From Couchioplanes azureus (GTDB lineage Bacteria > Actinomycetota > Actinomycetes > Mycobacteriales > Micromonosporaceae), in NCBI RefSeq assembly GCF_014648355.1, contig NZ_BMQY01000002.1, positions 451,328 to 515,327 on the forward strand: DNA of 64,000 bases. Reading direction: 5' to 3'. This document shows positions 10,551 through 19,863 of this stretch, in pieces (within the stretch, counting starts at the first letter, position 1; the number at the start of each line of letters is the position of its first letter). The notes under the pieces are model-generated. The model ran no database searches, was not told where the DNA came from, and worked only from the letters and a program-made list of their open reading frames with translations. Position numbers and translations under genes: made by a program.

Positions 10551-11240
10551 ATGAGACTCGGCCTCCGGCTCACCGGCGCCGCCGTGCTGGCCCTCGGCGT
10601 GCTGGTGCCCTTCGCCCTGATCGCCGCGCTGGTGACCGGCGGTTGGGCACCGCTGCACCAGGCGGACGCCGCCCTTACCGGCACGCTGCACGGCTGGGCG
10701 CTGGCACATCCGGGCTGGGTCGGTGTCACGACCTGGTGGACGAACGTCTTCGCCCCCTTCCCCCTGCGGTTCGCCGCCCTGCTGCTGGTGATCTGGCTCC
10801 TGCGCCGGCATGCCCGGCGCACGGCGCTCTGGGTGGTCGTCACCATGGCGGTCGGCGGGCTGCTCGGGGCGCTGCTCAAACTGCTCGTCGGCCGCCACCG
10901 TCCCGACCTGCTCGACCCGGTCGCCCAGGCGACCGGCTTCTCGTTCCCGTCCGGACACGCCCTCAACGCCACCCTCGCCGCCGGAGTGTTCGTGCTGGTC
11001 CTGCTTCCGGTGGTCCGCCACCGCCGGCTGCTCTGGGCGGGCGCGCTCCTCGTGGCGGCATTGACCGGGATCAGCCGGATCATCCTCGGCGTGCACTACG
11101 CCAGCGACGTCATCGCCGGGTGGCTCCTCGGCGTCGCCCTGCTGGCCGCGACGACGGCGGCCTTCACCCGCCGCGACGCCGGGTCCGTGGTGGACCGCGG
11201 ACTCGCCCCCGAGGAGACGGCGCACAGCGTCGACGCATAG
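10551..11240 (+). CDS. PAP2-family membrane phosphatase
   Basis: 229 residues from ATG 10551, preceded by a strong GGTAGGAG site. Six membrane helices are apparent. All three phosphatase motifs are present: KLLVGRHRP (~105), FSFPSGHA (~128) and SRIILGVHYASDV (~175-190). PAP2 enzymes dephosphorylate lipid phosphates such as undecaprenyl pyrophosphate or phosphatidate on the outer membrane face. Substrate cannot be told from sequence. The gene stands 45 bp after the TgpA-like gene and may be co-transcribed with it. Confidence 0.92.
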   Translation: MRLGLRLTGAAVLALGVLVPFALIAALVTGGWAPLHQADAALTGTLHGWALAHPGWVGVTTWWTNVFAPFPLRFAALLLVIWLLRRHARRTALWVVVTMAVGGLLGALLKLLVGRHRPDLLDPVAQATGFSFPSGHALNATLAAGVFVLVLLPVVRHRRLLWAGALLVAALTGISRIILGVHYASDVIAGWLLGVALLAATTAAFTRRDAGSVVDRGLAPEETAHSVDA

Positions 11241-11331
11241 GCCGGCGGGCGGCCGGGAGGGCGGCAAGCCGCACGGTGGCCCGAGCCGAACCGGAAGGTA
11301 GGCTGTCCTAACTTCGAGAGCGGGGTGGGGC

Positions 11332-12036
11332 GTGGCGGAACCGGAGTCGCTGGCCGAGGTGCTGGGCGGGCGCCGGGCCGCCCTCGATGCGACCGTGCCG
11401 CCCGTCGTCTTCGTCGCCGGCTGGCTGGCCGGCGGGCGCTCGGTCTGGGTCGGTGCGGCCGCCGCGCTGGTGGCGGCCCTGGCCGTCGCCGGGGTACGGC
11501 TGCGGCACGGCGACCGGCCGCGGGCCGTGCTGGTCGGGCTGCTCGGGGTGTGCGTCGCGGCGCTGGTCGCGTTGCGCACCGGGCGGGCCGAGGACTTCTT
11601 CCTGCTGCAGATCGTCAGCAACGCCGCGAGCGCGTTGCTGTGGGCGGTCAGCATCGTGATCCGGTGGCCGCTGCTGGGGCTCGTCGTGGGTGCGGTGCTC
11701 GGGCAGAAGACGCGGTGGCGGCGCGATCCCGACCTGCTCCGGGCGTACGGGCGCGGCAGTTGGATCTGGGTCCTGCAGTATGTCGTGCGGCTCGCGGTCT
11801 TCGTGCCGTTGTGGGCCGCCCACGCCGTGGTGGCGCTCGGGGTGGCGCGGGCCGTGCTGACCTGGCCGCTGGTCGCCGCGTGCCTGGCGGTCAGCTGGTG
11901 GGTGATCCGGCGCAGCCTGCCCCGCGACCATCCGGGGCTGCGGCATCCGCGGACCGGCGTGCCGGTGCCGGCGACGGTCGCGGACCGGGAACAGCCGGGC
12001 GGGTCAGCCGCGGCCGGTGCTGACCATCTCGGGTGA
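11332..12036 (+). CDS. DUF3159 family membrane protein
   Basis: 234 residues from GTG 11332 (GGGGTGGGG just upstream). Five to six membrane helices with the family's polar signatures: LAEVLGGRRAALDATVPPVVF at the start, FFLLQIVSNAASAL in the middle and VVGAVLGQKTRWRRDPDLLRAY after it. DUF3159 is widespread in actinobacteria; function unknown. Its last 33 bp overlap the end of the convergent glycosyltransferase gene, so the two transcripts are antisense to each other at their 3' ends. Confidence 0.88.
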   Translation: MAEPESLAEVLGGRRAALDATVPPVVFVAGWLAGGRSVWVGAAAALVAALAVAGVRLRHGDRPRAVLVGLLGVCVAALVALRTGRAEDFFLLQIVSNAASALLWAVSIVIRWPLLGLVVGAVLGQKTRWRRDPDLLRAYGRGSWIWVLQYVVRLAVFVPLWAAHAVVALGVARAVLTWPLVAACLAVSWWVIRRSLPRDHPGLRHPRTGVPVPATVADREQPGGSAAAGADHLG

Positions 12037-13461
12037 GTCGACCTCGCCGCCGAAACCCTCGCGGGTCATGGTGCCCCACACCGCCGTGCGGCCCCGCCAC
12101 GCGCCGAGCACGCCGGCGACCTGCCAGAAGGCGAGCAACTGGCGGTAGCCGAAGTTCTCCAGGACGGCCGCCGCGACCCCGCGACCCACGTCCGACCAGC
12201 GGGGATAGCGGTGGAACGAGACCTCCTCGATGAACAGGGAGGTGAGGCTGACGAGCAGGCCGTACCCGTACGCGGCCAGCACGAACCGCCACGCGAAGGC
12301 GACGTCGATCGCGTCGGCCCACAGGCCCAGCGGCAGCAGCACCACGGCCGCCAGCTCCACGAACGGCGCGAGCAGCTCGAACACCACGTAGTACGGCAGG
12401 GCGACGAGGCCGATCCGCCCGTACCGGGGATTGCCGATCATGCCGCGGTGCTTGGCGAGGATCTCGGCGATGCCGCGGTGCCAGCGCCGCCGCTGCCGGC
12501 CCAGCACCTTCAGGCTCGACGGCGCCTCACTCCAGCTCACCGGCTCGGCCACGAAGATGACGCGGTAGTCCTCCTTCGACTGCCGCAGATGGTGGTGCAG
12601 GCGGACGACCAGCTCGGCGTCCTCGCCGATGGTGTCCGGGTCCATGCCGCCGACGCGGACCACGAGGTCGCGGCGGAAGAGGCCGAACGCGCCGGAGATG
12701 ACCACCAGGCCACCGAGGCGCGACCAGCCGGTGCGTCCCATGAGGAACGCCCGCAGGTACTCGACCACCTGCACCCGCAGCAGCCAGGAGCGCGGCATCC
12801 GGACGTCCACGACGCGCCCGCCGACCACCTTGCACCCGTTGGCGATGCGGACAACTCCACCGCAGGCGGCGACGCGCAGCGGGTCGTCACCGAACGGCTT
12901 GGCCACCGACAGCAGCGCGTCCGGGTCGAGCACCGAGTCCGCGTCGACCATGCAGACCAGCGGGTGCCGGGCCAGGTTGATGCCGACGTTGAGCGCATCC
13001 GCCTTGCCGCCGTTGGTCTTGCGGACCACGGTCAGGGTCTCCGGGTTGGCGCGGGCGACGTGCACGGACAGCACCTGCGAGCGGTACGGCACCTCGGACG
13101 GCACGACCCGCGGCACGGCGACCAGGTCGAACCGCGCCTTGAGCCGCTCGAAGGTGTCGTCGGAGGAGCCGTCGTCGACGACCACGACCTCGTAGCGCGG
13201 ATAGCGCAGCGCGGTCATCGCCTGGACCGCGGCGACGATGCCGGCGCCCTCGTTGTGCGCGGGCACGATCACGGAGACCGGCAGGGTGAGCGGGCTGCGG
13301 AACATGTCGTCGGCGCCGGCGAACGGCAGGCGCCGCAGGTGCTCGCCGAACTCCAGGCCGGCGAGCGCGATCAGCACCAGGTAGCTGCTGTTCAGCGCGA
13401 TGAAGTAGCCGAAGATCGCCAGGTCGGTGTAGCGCAGCGCCTCGCGCACCACCTCCGTCAC
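12004..13461 (-). CDS. Processive-type family 2 glycosyltransferase (membrane)
   Basis: 485 residues. The catalytic GT2 domain shows VSVIVPAHNEG, VVVVDDGSSDDT, MVDADSVL (D,D), TIGEDAEL (catalytic Asp) and QRRRWHRG (QxxRW), as in BcsA and hyaluronan-synthase-like enzymes. One N-terminal helix (FGYFIALNSSYLVLIALAG) and about four C-terminal helices flank it. This pattern predicts a polymerising, secreting polysaccharide synthase, with donor sugar unknown. It overlaps the HEAT-repeat gene by 4 bp (ATGA) and lies in an operon beginning with a receiver protein. No PilZ domain is visible, so regulation may come through the HEAT and receiver proteins. Confidence 0.92.
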   Translation of the reverse strand: MTEVVREALRYTDLAIFGYFIALNSSYLVLIALAGLEFGEHLRRLPFAGADDMFRSPLTLPVSVIVPAHNEGAGIVAAVQAMTALRYPRYEVVVVDDGSSDDTFERLKARFDLVAVPRVVPSEVPYRSQVLSVHVARANPETLTVVRKTNGGKADALNVGINLARHPLVCMVDADSVLDPDALLSVAKPFGDDPLRVAACGGVVRIANGCKVVGGRVVDVRMPRSWLLRVQVVEYLRAFLMGRTGWSRLGGLVVISGAFGLFRRDLVVRVGGMDPDTIGEDAELVVRLHHHLRQSKEDYRVIFVAEPVSWSEAPSSLKVLGRQRRRWHRGIAEILAKHRGMIGNPRYGRIGLVALPYYVVFELLAPFVELAAVVLLPLGLWADAIDVAFAWRFVLAAYGYGLLVSLTSLFIEEVSFHRYPRWSDVGRGVAAAVLENFGYRQLLAFWQVAGVLGAWRGRTAVWGTMTREGFGGEVDSPEMVSTGRG

Positions 13462-14576
13462 CGCGCGGCCCCGACCCGCTCGTCGCTGAGCACCTCGGCC
13501 AGCGCGAGCGCCTCCTCGGCGTGGCCGGCCGCCGCCGACCGCTGGGCGTGCGCGCCCATCCCGGCGGCCTGGGCCGCCGCCCGCTCGGAGGCGATCACGT
13601 CGCGCAGGGCTTCGAGGCCGGCGGGGCCGATGCGGCGCAGCGCGTGCGCGGCCTCGTGGGCGACCTGGAACGCGTCGTCGCCGAGCAGTTTCACCAGCGT
13701 CGGCACCGCGGCCGGCGCACCGAGATCGCCGAGCGCCCGGGCCGCCGCGGCGCGCAGGGCGGTCGGCCGCGACTCGTGCAGCGCGTGGGTCAGCGGTTCG
13801 AGGGCGCTGCGCGTACCCAGCTTGCCGAGGTTGGTGGCGGCTGCGATCCGCACGTCGAGGTGGCTGTCCTCGCGCAGGATGCGGGCGATGCGGTGCACCG
13901 AGCCGGTGGCGCCGAGCAGGCCGAGCGCGTCGAGGCAGACCGCGCGGACCCGGGCCTGCGGATGGTCCAGGGCGGCCGAGAGCGTGACCTCGGCCTCCGG
14001 GCCGAGCTGCGCCAGGCTGTGGCTGGCCAGCAGCGACGGCAGCGGATCGGAGCGGTCCAGGCTGGCGATGATGCGCCAGGCCGCGGCCGGGTCACCGATG
14101 CGGCCGAGCGCGCGTACGGCGACCACGCGCACCTCGCCGTGCCGGTCGGTGAGCAGCCGGCACAGGTCGGGGACGGCCCGGCGCACCTCGAGGTCGCCGA
14201 GGACCTGGGCGGCCCGGGCCCGCTTGACCGGGCTGCGCGAGCGGAGCTGGGCGAGGGCGGCGCGCGCGGTGCCGCGCCGCAGGAAGACGGAGACCAGTCC
14301 GAGATGGGCCTCGCCGCGGAGCTTGCCGAGCAGCGCGAGGGCGTGCGGCTCGGCGGCGCGCCAGGCGTCGTCGGGGATGGCCACGAGGTCGTCGCCGCCC
14401 TCCTCGCCGTTGTCGGCCACGAAGGCGAGCAGCGCCTTGCGCGGCGACGCGGCCAGCCGGGTGCGTTTGGCCTCCCGTACCCGGCGGGTCAGGCGCACGA
14501 CGATGATGCCGGCGGCGGTCACGGCGACCACGGCGGCGAGGATCGCGATGACGACCGTGAACAGGCCCAGCATCAC
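13458..14576 (-). CDS. Membrane-anchored HEAT-repeat protein
   Basis: 372 residues. One N-terminal membrane helix (~5-28: FTVVIAILAAVVAVTAAGIIVV) is followed by a basic stretch and about seven HEAT/PBS-lyase-like repeats (for example RARAAQVLGDLEVRRAVPDL, VRVVAVRALGRIGDPAAAW, LRAAAARALGDLGAPAAVPT). HEAT arrays are protein-binding scaffolds. It overlaps the receiver gene upstream (ATGA at 14573-14576) and the glycosyltransferase downstream (ATGA), so the three products are made in coupled amounts. Likely a scaffold linking a phospho-signal to polysaccharide synthesis; this is inference from context. Two adjacent ATG codons make the start ambiguous by one residue. Confidence 0.88.
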   Translation of the reverse strand: MMLGLFTVVIAILAAVVAVTAAGIIVVRLTRRVREAKRTRLAASPRKALLAFVADNGEEGGDDLVAIPDDAWRAAEPHALALLGKLRGEAHLGLVSVFLRRGTARAALAQLRSRSPVKRARAAQVLGDLEVRRAVPDLCRLLTDRHGEVRVVAVRALGRIGDPAAAWRIIASLDRSDPLPSLLASHSLAQLGPEAEVTLSAALDHPQARVRAVCLDALGLLGATGSVHRIARILREDSHLDVRIAAATNLGKLGTRSALEPLTHALHESRPTALRAAAARALGDLGAPAAVPTLVKLLGDDAFQVAHEAAHALRRIGPAGLEALRDVIASERAAAQAAGMGAHAQRSAAAGHAEEALALAEVLSDERVGAAR

Positions 14577-14947
14577 CGGGCCACCCGCGCCAGCGTGGCC
14601 TCGACGCGTTCGAGCAGCTCCCGCGGGCTGAACGGCTTCACGACGTAGTCGGTGGCGCCGGCCGCGTACCCCTGCTCGAGGTCCTGGGGCCGGGACCGGG
14701 CGGTCAGCATGATGATCGGCACGTCGCCGGGCAGGGGTCCGGCACGCAGCTCCCGGCAGACCTCGATGCCGGACATGCGCGGCATGCGCACGTCGAGCAG
14801 GACCAGGTCCGGCGGTCGTGCCCGGGCCTCGCGGAGCGCGGACAGCCCGTCGGCCACCGCGACGACGTCCAGTCCGGCCTTCTCGAGCTTGTACGCCACC
14901 AGGTGCCGAATGTCCGGATCATCCTCCACGAGGAGAATGGTGCTCAT
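14573..14947 (-). CDS. Stand-alone receiver (CheY-like) response regulator
   Basis: 124 residues, a receiver domain only. It has the acidic pair in LLVEDDPDIR, phospho-acceptor Asp in LVLLDVRMP, Thr in IIMLTARS and the Lys in VVKPFSPREL. GGGGGGA stands 3 bases before ATG 14947. With no output domain it probably acts by protein contact, most simply on the overlapping HEAT-repeat gene. It is a clear paralogue (about 60% identity by eye) of the receiver at 27834-28208, and both share an AACGGATAT element upstream. Divergent from the kinase starting at 15088. Confidence 0.93.
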   Translation of the reverse strand: MSTILLVEDDPDIRHLVAYKLEKAGLDVVAVADGLSALREARARPPDLVLLDVRMPRMSGIEVCRELRAGPLPGDVPIIMLTARSRPQDLEQGYAAGATDYVVKPFSPRELLERVEATLARVAR

Positions 14948-15087
14948 CGTCCCCCCGGATGGTCGGACCGGCCCCTCACCTGCCCAACATATCCGTTATG
15001 TGAGCTTCTCTCGCCGTGAACGGGAGCAAAGCTGCAACCACCGGCGCCGCCTCTCAATCGCGTTCCGCCCGCTCCGATAGGGGCAGC

Positions 15088-16827
15088 GTGACGTTCACCA
15101 GGTGGATCCGGGCGGCCGGCCCGCGCGGCACGGCCCTCGCCGCCGCGACGCTCGCCCTCGGGCTGGGCACCGGCGCGGCCGCGGCCGCCGGCATCGCCAC
15201 CGCCGAACGCGACGCCGCCACCGCGGCGCTCACCCTGCGCAGCGCCGGCGTGCGCGCCGCCCTCGGCACCGCCTTCCAGCGGTACGCCGACACGATGCAC
15301 GACATCGCCGCGGCCGCCACCACCCAGCCCGCCGCCACCCTGTCCGCCACCGTGGCGCGCATCTCCGGCACCCGGCTCGCCGGCGCGCACCAGATCGTGG
15401 TCGCGGACGCGGCCGGCGGCATCCTCGCCCAGCACACCGTCGACGGCAGCACGCCGCCCCCGCGCACCTCGCTCGACCCGGACCCGCGCCTGGCCGAGAC
15501 CATGCGCCTGGCCCGGGAGAACGGCCGCCTGGTGGCCGGGCCGGTGCACGTCCTGCCCGCCGACCGCACCCTGCCGGCGGCCGCCCAGCCGGCCGCCTTC
15601 GACCTGGTCGCGCCCGTGTACGGCACCGGGTTCCGGGGCTGGGTCGTGGTCGCGGTCCGCGCGGACGAGCTGCTCCGGGAGTCGGTGCGCGCGGCGGACG
15701 TCGCGGGCGTGGCCGCTGTCGTCACCGCGAGCACCGCCGACGGCGGTACCCGGGAGATCGCCCGGTGGACCGGGGACGGCAGCCCGGTCGGCGCCGTGCG
15801 GGACACCGTCGACGTGACCGTCGCCGGGACCGTGTGGCACGTGCTCGTCCGCCCGACGGCCACCCTGGCCGGCGCCGGGCGTACGGTCGCGGCACCGCTG
15901 ACCGCACTCGCCGCCGCCGTCCTCAGCCTGCTGGCCGGCGCGGGGCTGCTCGCCGCCGAGGCGGGCCGCAACCGGGCCGCGGCGAGCGCCCGGCGGGAGG
16001 CCGCCGACGCCCGCGCCGCCGACGAGCGGGCCCGGACGGCACAGCAGGAGACACGAGCCGCCCGCGACCAGACCCGAGCCGCCGAGGAGGCGCTGCGGGA
16101 ACGCGATGCGGAGCTGTCCGGCTTCGCGGCCGCGGCGGGCGAGCACCTGCACGCCCCGCTGCACACCATCGCGAGCGTCACCGAGATGCTCGTGGAGGAC
16201 GTCGCCGCGCAGCTCGACCAGGCCTCGCACGGCTTCCTGACCCGGGTCGGTGCCAGCGCCCGGCGCATGCTGAGCCTGGTCGACGAGCTGGTGGCGTACA
16301 CGTCGGCCGGCGACGCCGCCCTCAAGCCCGAGGCGATCGACGCGACCGCGCTGACCCTCGACGTGGTCGCCGGCCGCCTCGACCGGGCCGGAGACCGGCA
16401 CCCCGGCATCCACGTCGGCGACCTGCCCGCGGTCATGGCGGACGCCCGGCTCCTCGGCGAGGTGGTCGGCCACCTGGTCGACAACGCCGTCCGGTTCGTC
16501 CGGCAGGGCACCGACCCGAAGGTCACCATCACCGCCCGCGAGCACGCCCCGGGCTGGTTCCGCATCGAGGTGGCGGACCGCGGCATCGGCGTACCCGAGG
16601 AGCAGCGCGACCGCATCTTCGCGCCCTTCCACCGCGCCCCGGCCGCCGAGGCCTTCCCCGGCATCGGCCTGGGCCTGGCCATCTGCCGGCGCATTGTCGC
16701 CCTGCACGGCGGCGAGATCGGCGTGGCACCGAACCCCGGCGGCGGCAGCATCTTCTGGTTCACGGTGGCCGCCGCCACCACCGCCCCCGCCCCGGGAACC
16801 GAGCTCTTCGCCGCCGACCTGGCCTGA
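15088..16827 (+). CDS. Sensor histidine kinase-like protein with altered H-box
   Basis: 579 residues if started at GTG 15088 (ATAGGGG 5 bases upstream); an alternative GTG at 15016 would add 24 residues. Two membrane helices (ALAAATLALGLGTGAAAAAG; LTALAAAVLSLLAGAGLLAA) enclose a ~200-residue extracytoplasmic sensor of CHASE/Cache character. A Glu/Arg/Ala coiled coil then leads to HisKA and HATPase domains. N box (HLVDNAVRFV), G1 (VADRGIGVP), F (FAPFHRA) and G2 (GIGLGLAI) are intact. In the H box the usual A-S-H-D-L..PL is A-G-E-H-L-H-A-P-L: Glu at the phospho-acceptor position with His one residue later. Autophosphorylation is therefore doubtful or unusual. It faces the receiver gene at 14573-14947. 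Confidence 0.85.
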   Translation: MTFTRWIRAAGPRGTALAAATLALGLGTGAAAAAGIATAERDAATAALTLRSAGVRAALGTAFQRYADTMHDIAAAATTQPAATLSATVARISGTRLAGAHQIVVADAAGGILAQHTVDGSTPPPRTSLDPDPRLAETMRLARENGRLVAGPVHVLPADRTLPAAAQPAAFDLVAPVYGTGFRGWVVVAVRADELLRESVRAADVAGVAAVVTASTADGGTREIARWTGDGSPVGAVRDTVDVTVAGTVWHVLVRPTATLAGAGRTVAAPLTALAAAVLSLLAGAGLLAAEAGRNRAAASARREAADARAADERARTAQQETRAARDQTRAAEEALRERDAELSGFAAAAGEHLHAPLHTIASVTEMLVEDVAAQLDQASHGFLTRVGASARRMLSLVDELVAYTSAGDAALKPEAIDATALTLDVVAGRLDRAGDRHPGIHVGDLPAVMADARLLGEVVGHLVDNAVRFVRQGTDPKVTITAREHAPGWFRIEVADRGIGVPEEQRDRIFAPFHRAPAAEAFPGIGLGLAICRRIVALHGGEIGVAPNPGGGSIFWFTVAAATTAPAPGTELFAADLA

Positions 16828-16854
16828 CGCCCTCTCCCGCGGACCAGTGGCGCG

Positions 16855-18051
16855 TCAGCGGCGGCGGGTCACCAGGGCGGTGAGGACGCCGGCGAGCAGC
16901 CCCCAGAAGGCCGAGCCGATGCCGAGCAGGCTCACCCCGGAGGCCGTGGCCAGGAAAGTCACCAGGGCCGGTTCGCGCCAGCGCTCGTCGGTCAGGGCGG
17001 ACGCCAGCGAGCCGCCGATGGTGCCGAGCAGGCCCAGCCCCGCGACGGCCAGGACGAGCACCGCGGGCAGCGCGGTGAGCAGCGCCGCGACCGTGGCCCC
17101 GAAGAGGCCGACGACCAGGTAGAAGACGCCGGCCCAGACCGACGCCAGATAGCGTTGCCGGCGGTCCGGGTGGGCCTGTTCGCCCGTGCAGATGGCCGCG
17201 GTGATGGCGGCCAGGTTGAGGCCGAAGCAGCCGAACGGGGCCAGCAGCGTGTTGACCGCGCCGGTCCAGCCGATCAGCGGGGAGACGGGCACCCGGTATC
17301 CGGCGTCGCGCAGGACCGCGACGCCGGGCAGGTTCTGCGAGGCCATGGTGACGACGAACAGCGGCAGCCCCACGCTGACGATCACCTGCGCGTCGAACGC
17401 GGGCATGGTGAAGACGGGCTCGGCGACGGCGAGGCGTACGGCGCCCGGTCGCAGCGAGCCGTCCACCCCTGCCGCCACCACGCCCACGGTCAGGGCCACC
17501 AGGACCGCGTACCGGGGCAGCCAGCGGCGGCTCCCCAGGTACGCGAGGAACATCGGCAGCACCACGAGCAGGTCGTCGTCGAGGGCCCCGAACAGTCCGG
17601 TGCCGAACTGGACCAGCACGCCGGCGAGCAGTCCGGAGGCCAGCGGCACCGGCACCCGGTCCATCACCCGCTCGAACCAGCCGGTCAGGCCGCTGAGCGT
17701 GATCAGCAGCGCGGACACCAGGAAGGCGCCCACCGCTTGCGCCATCGTCGCGCCGTGCAGGCCGGTCACCATCAGCGCGGCGCCGGGGGTCGACCAGGCG
17801 GTGACCACCGGGGCCCGGTAGCGCAGCGACAGCCCGATGCAGGTGACGCCCATGCCGGCGCCGAGCGCGAGCATCCACGAGGCGATCTGCCCGGGCGTGC
17901 CGCCGGCGGCCTCCGCGGCGGTGAACACGATCGCCGCCGAACTGGTGACGCCGACCAGCACCGCGACCAGGCCCGCGGTGACGGCCGACGGCGCCATCAC
18001 CCGCCCGGCGGCGCGGGCGAGGTCGGCGGTCGGCAGGCGGGACGGCGGCAC
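16855..18051 (-). CDS. benE: BenE family benzoate/H+ symporter-like transporter
   Basis: 398 residues, about 12 hydrophobic helices across the full length. BenE signatures include AWSTPGAALMV, SGLLAGVLVQFG, VTMASQNLPGVAVLRDAGY and GFGLN-like 'CFGLNLAAITAAICTG'. BenE proteins import benzoate with protons. No benzoate catabolic genes are nearby, so the true substrate may be another aromatic or organic acid. GTG start at 18051. It ends 27 bp from the kinase gene, convergently. Confidence 0.88.
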   Translation of the reverse strand: MPPSRLPTADLARAAGRVMAPSAVTAGLVAVLVGVTSSAAIVFTAAEAAGGTPGQIASWMLALGAGMGVTCIGLSLRYRAPVVTAWSTPGAALMVTGLHGATMAQAVGAFLVSALLITLSGLTGWFERVMDRVPVPLASGLLAGVLVQFGTGLFGALDDDLLVVLPMFLAYLGSRRWLPRYAVLVALTVGVVAAGVDGSLRPGAVRLAVAEPVFTMPAFDAQVIVSVGLPLFVVTMASQNLPGVAVLRDAGYRVPVSPLIGWTGAVNTLLAPFGCFGLNLAAITAAICTGEQAHPDRRQRYLASVWAGVFYLVVGLFGATVAALLTALPAVLVLAVAGLGLLGTIGGSLASALTDERWREPALVTFLATASGVSLLGIGSAFWGLLAGVLTALVTRRR

Positions 18052-18073
18052 CGGGTGACTCTACTGTCGCCGG

Positions 18074-19837
18074 TCAGCGGGCGGAGACCAAGGACTCCAG
18101 CCGCGCCCCCGCGTCGGTCACCCGGCTGGTCAGCTCGGCGACGACGGTTTCCTGCTCGATGGTCATCTCCTGCGCGTCCGCCGTGGTGTGGTCGATCGCC
18201 GTGATCGTCTCGCTCATCGCCGTCATGATCTCCACGACCGCCGTGACGTGCTGGTTCAGCTCGTCGAGGGTCGCGCTGATCGTCTCGGTGGACTCGGCCG
18301 TCGTGCCGGCCAGGTTCTTGACCTCGTCGGCCACCACCGCGAAGCCCTGGCCGGCCGCCCCGGCGCGGGCCGCCTCGATGGTGGCGTTCAGGGCCAGCAG
18401 GTTGGTCTGCTTGGCGATGCCGCCGATGAACCGGGCGACCTCGCCGACCTTGCGCAGGCTCTCGTGCAGGGTGCCGACGGCCTGGCTGGCCGCGGTGTTG
18501 TTCTCCAGCAGGCGGTTCGCCGCCAGCCGGGCGTCGCGGACCCGCTCGTCGATGCGCCCGGCCGCGGCGCCGACCGTGGCCGCCCGTTCCGACACGTCGG
18601 CGAGCTGGCCGGCGACGAAGGTCGAGGTCTCGTCGACGAGTGCGCGGGCCCGCTCCTGCGCCTGCCGTTCCGCCGCGCTCTGCCGCTCGTGGTTGCGCTC
18701 CAGTTCCTCGCGGCGCTGCTGCTGCTCGGTCTCCAGCAGCCGGTCGCGCTCGGCGATGGTGTCGAGCATGGTGTCGATGGTGCGGCCCAGCGCCGCGATG
18801 TCGTCGTCGCCGGTGGTGCCGAGCCGCAGCGCGTAGTCGCCGGAGGCGACGATCTGCTCGGTGGTGCGCCGCAGCGGCCGGACCCGGCGGCTCACCGCCC
18901 GTCGTCCCGACCAGATCACCAGCACCACGATCAGCAAGGTGGCGACGGCGATGAAGGCGAACAGCCGGGCCGCGGTGCTCGTGGCCGCGGCGTGGATCGG
19001 GCGGCCCTGCACCGACTCGAGGACGAGCCGCTCGCCGTCGACCGTGGCGATGCTCGCGTGCAGCGCGATGCTGTCGTCGCCCAGCACGGTGGTGCCCACG
19101 GCGAGGGTGCCGACGAGGCTGGTCAGCGACTGCGTGAGGGCGTTTCCGCGCGGCTGCTCGGCGACGGTGGTGGGCAGGTTGATCTCCTTGCTGAACTGCG
19201 TCATCCGCGCGCTGTCCAGCCGCTGGATGATCACCAGGCCGCCGGACGGCTCGCCCTCGCCGCTGCTGGGGTAGACCGGCAGGCCGCAGAAGAGGTACAT
19301 CACATCGGCGGCGACGACTCCGCAGCGGGAGCTGCCGGCCGCACCCTCGGGGTCGTAGAGGCGGCCGAGCACGGCGGGATCGACGAGCTGCGCCGCCGGC
19401 CGCTGGAAGCCGTCCACGCTGAGGGTGCCGCCGGTCACCAGCCGGCCGTCCAGGCTGACGCCGAGGACGCCGTCGTAGATGCCTCCGCTGTCGGCGGGGT
19501 CGGAGTAGAAGTCCTCGGCGAAGGTCTCCGGGTCCTCCTTCGCCACGTCCTGGTACGTGTTGTCCCAGACCGCGTTGGTGGCGCCGAAGGTGACCATCAA
19601 CCGGGCCTGGGTGTCGAGGCCGATCCGCATCCGGTCCGCGTCCTGCGCCACCTGGCGCGCCTCCAGTCCGTCGAAGGCGCTGGTCGCCACGGTGCGCAGC
19701 AGCAGGAAGCCCGCGCCGCAGCCCAGCAGCGCGGCGATGACCGGGATGAACCGTCTGAGCTTTCCTCGCACGAATGGCCTGTCGGCAGGTGGCGGTGGGC
19801 AACTGAGCGGCGAACCGGCTCCCATGACGCGACTCAC
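18074..19837 (-). CDS. Methyl-accepting chemotaxis protein with CHASE4-like sensor
   Basis: 587 residues from 19837, or ~565 if GTG 19771 is used; the latter leaves 92 bp for divergent promoters instead of 26. TM1 ([18 protein letters not shown]) and TM2 ([17 protein letters not shown]) enclose a ~240-residue sensor containing [10 protein letters not shown], typical of CHASE4. HAMP follows, then the signalling domain with the conserved tip region [20 protein letters not shown] and [13 protein letters not shown]. Such receptors control CheA through CheW. No che or flagellar genes lie in this window, so it works with a distant cluster. It suggests a motile stage such as zoospores. Confidence 0.93.
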   Translation of the reverse strand: MSRVMGAGSPLSCPPPPADRPFVRGKLRRFIPVIAALLGCGAGFLLLRTVATSAFDGLEARQVAQDADRMRIGLDTQARLMVTFGATNAVWDNTYQDVAKEDPETFAEDFYSDPADSGGIYDGVLGVSLDGRLVTGGTLSVDGFQRPAAQLVDPAVLGRLYDPEGAAGSSRCGVVAADVMYLFCGLPVYPSSGEGEPSGGLVIIQRLDSARMTQFSKEINLPTTVAEQPRGNALTQSLTSLVGTLAVGTTVLGDDSIALHASIATVDGERLVLESVQGRPIHAAATSTAARLFAFIAVATLLIVVLVIWSGRRAVSRRVRPLRRTTEQIVASGDYALRLGTTGDDDIAALGRTIDTMLDTIAERDRLLETEQQQRREELERNHERQSAAERQAQERARALVDETSTFVAGQLADVSERAATVGAAAGRIDERVRDARLAANRLLENNTAASQAVGTLHESLRKVGEVARFIGGIAKQTNLLALNATIEAARAGAAGQGFAVVADEVKNLAGTTAESTETISATLDELNQHVTAVVEIMTAMSETITAIDHTTADAQEMTIEQETVVAELTSRVTDAGARLESLVSAR

Positions 19838-19863
19838 GCCGGGCGGGGCCTAGGCTCGATCGT

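Noticed and set aside
11295..11316. IdeR/DmdR-like iron box (GTAGGCTGTCCTAA) before DUF3159
   Set aside because: Only about 13 of 19 positions fit the consensus and the left half is poor; no iron gene is nearby.
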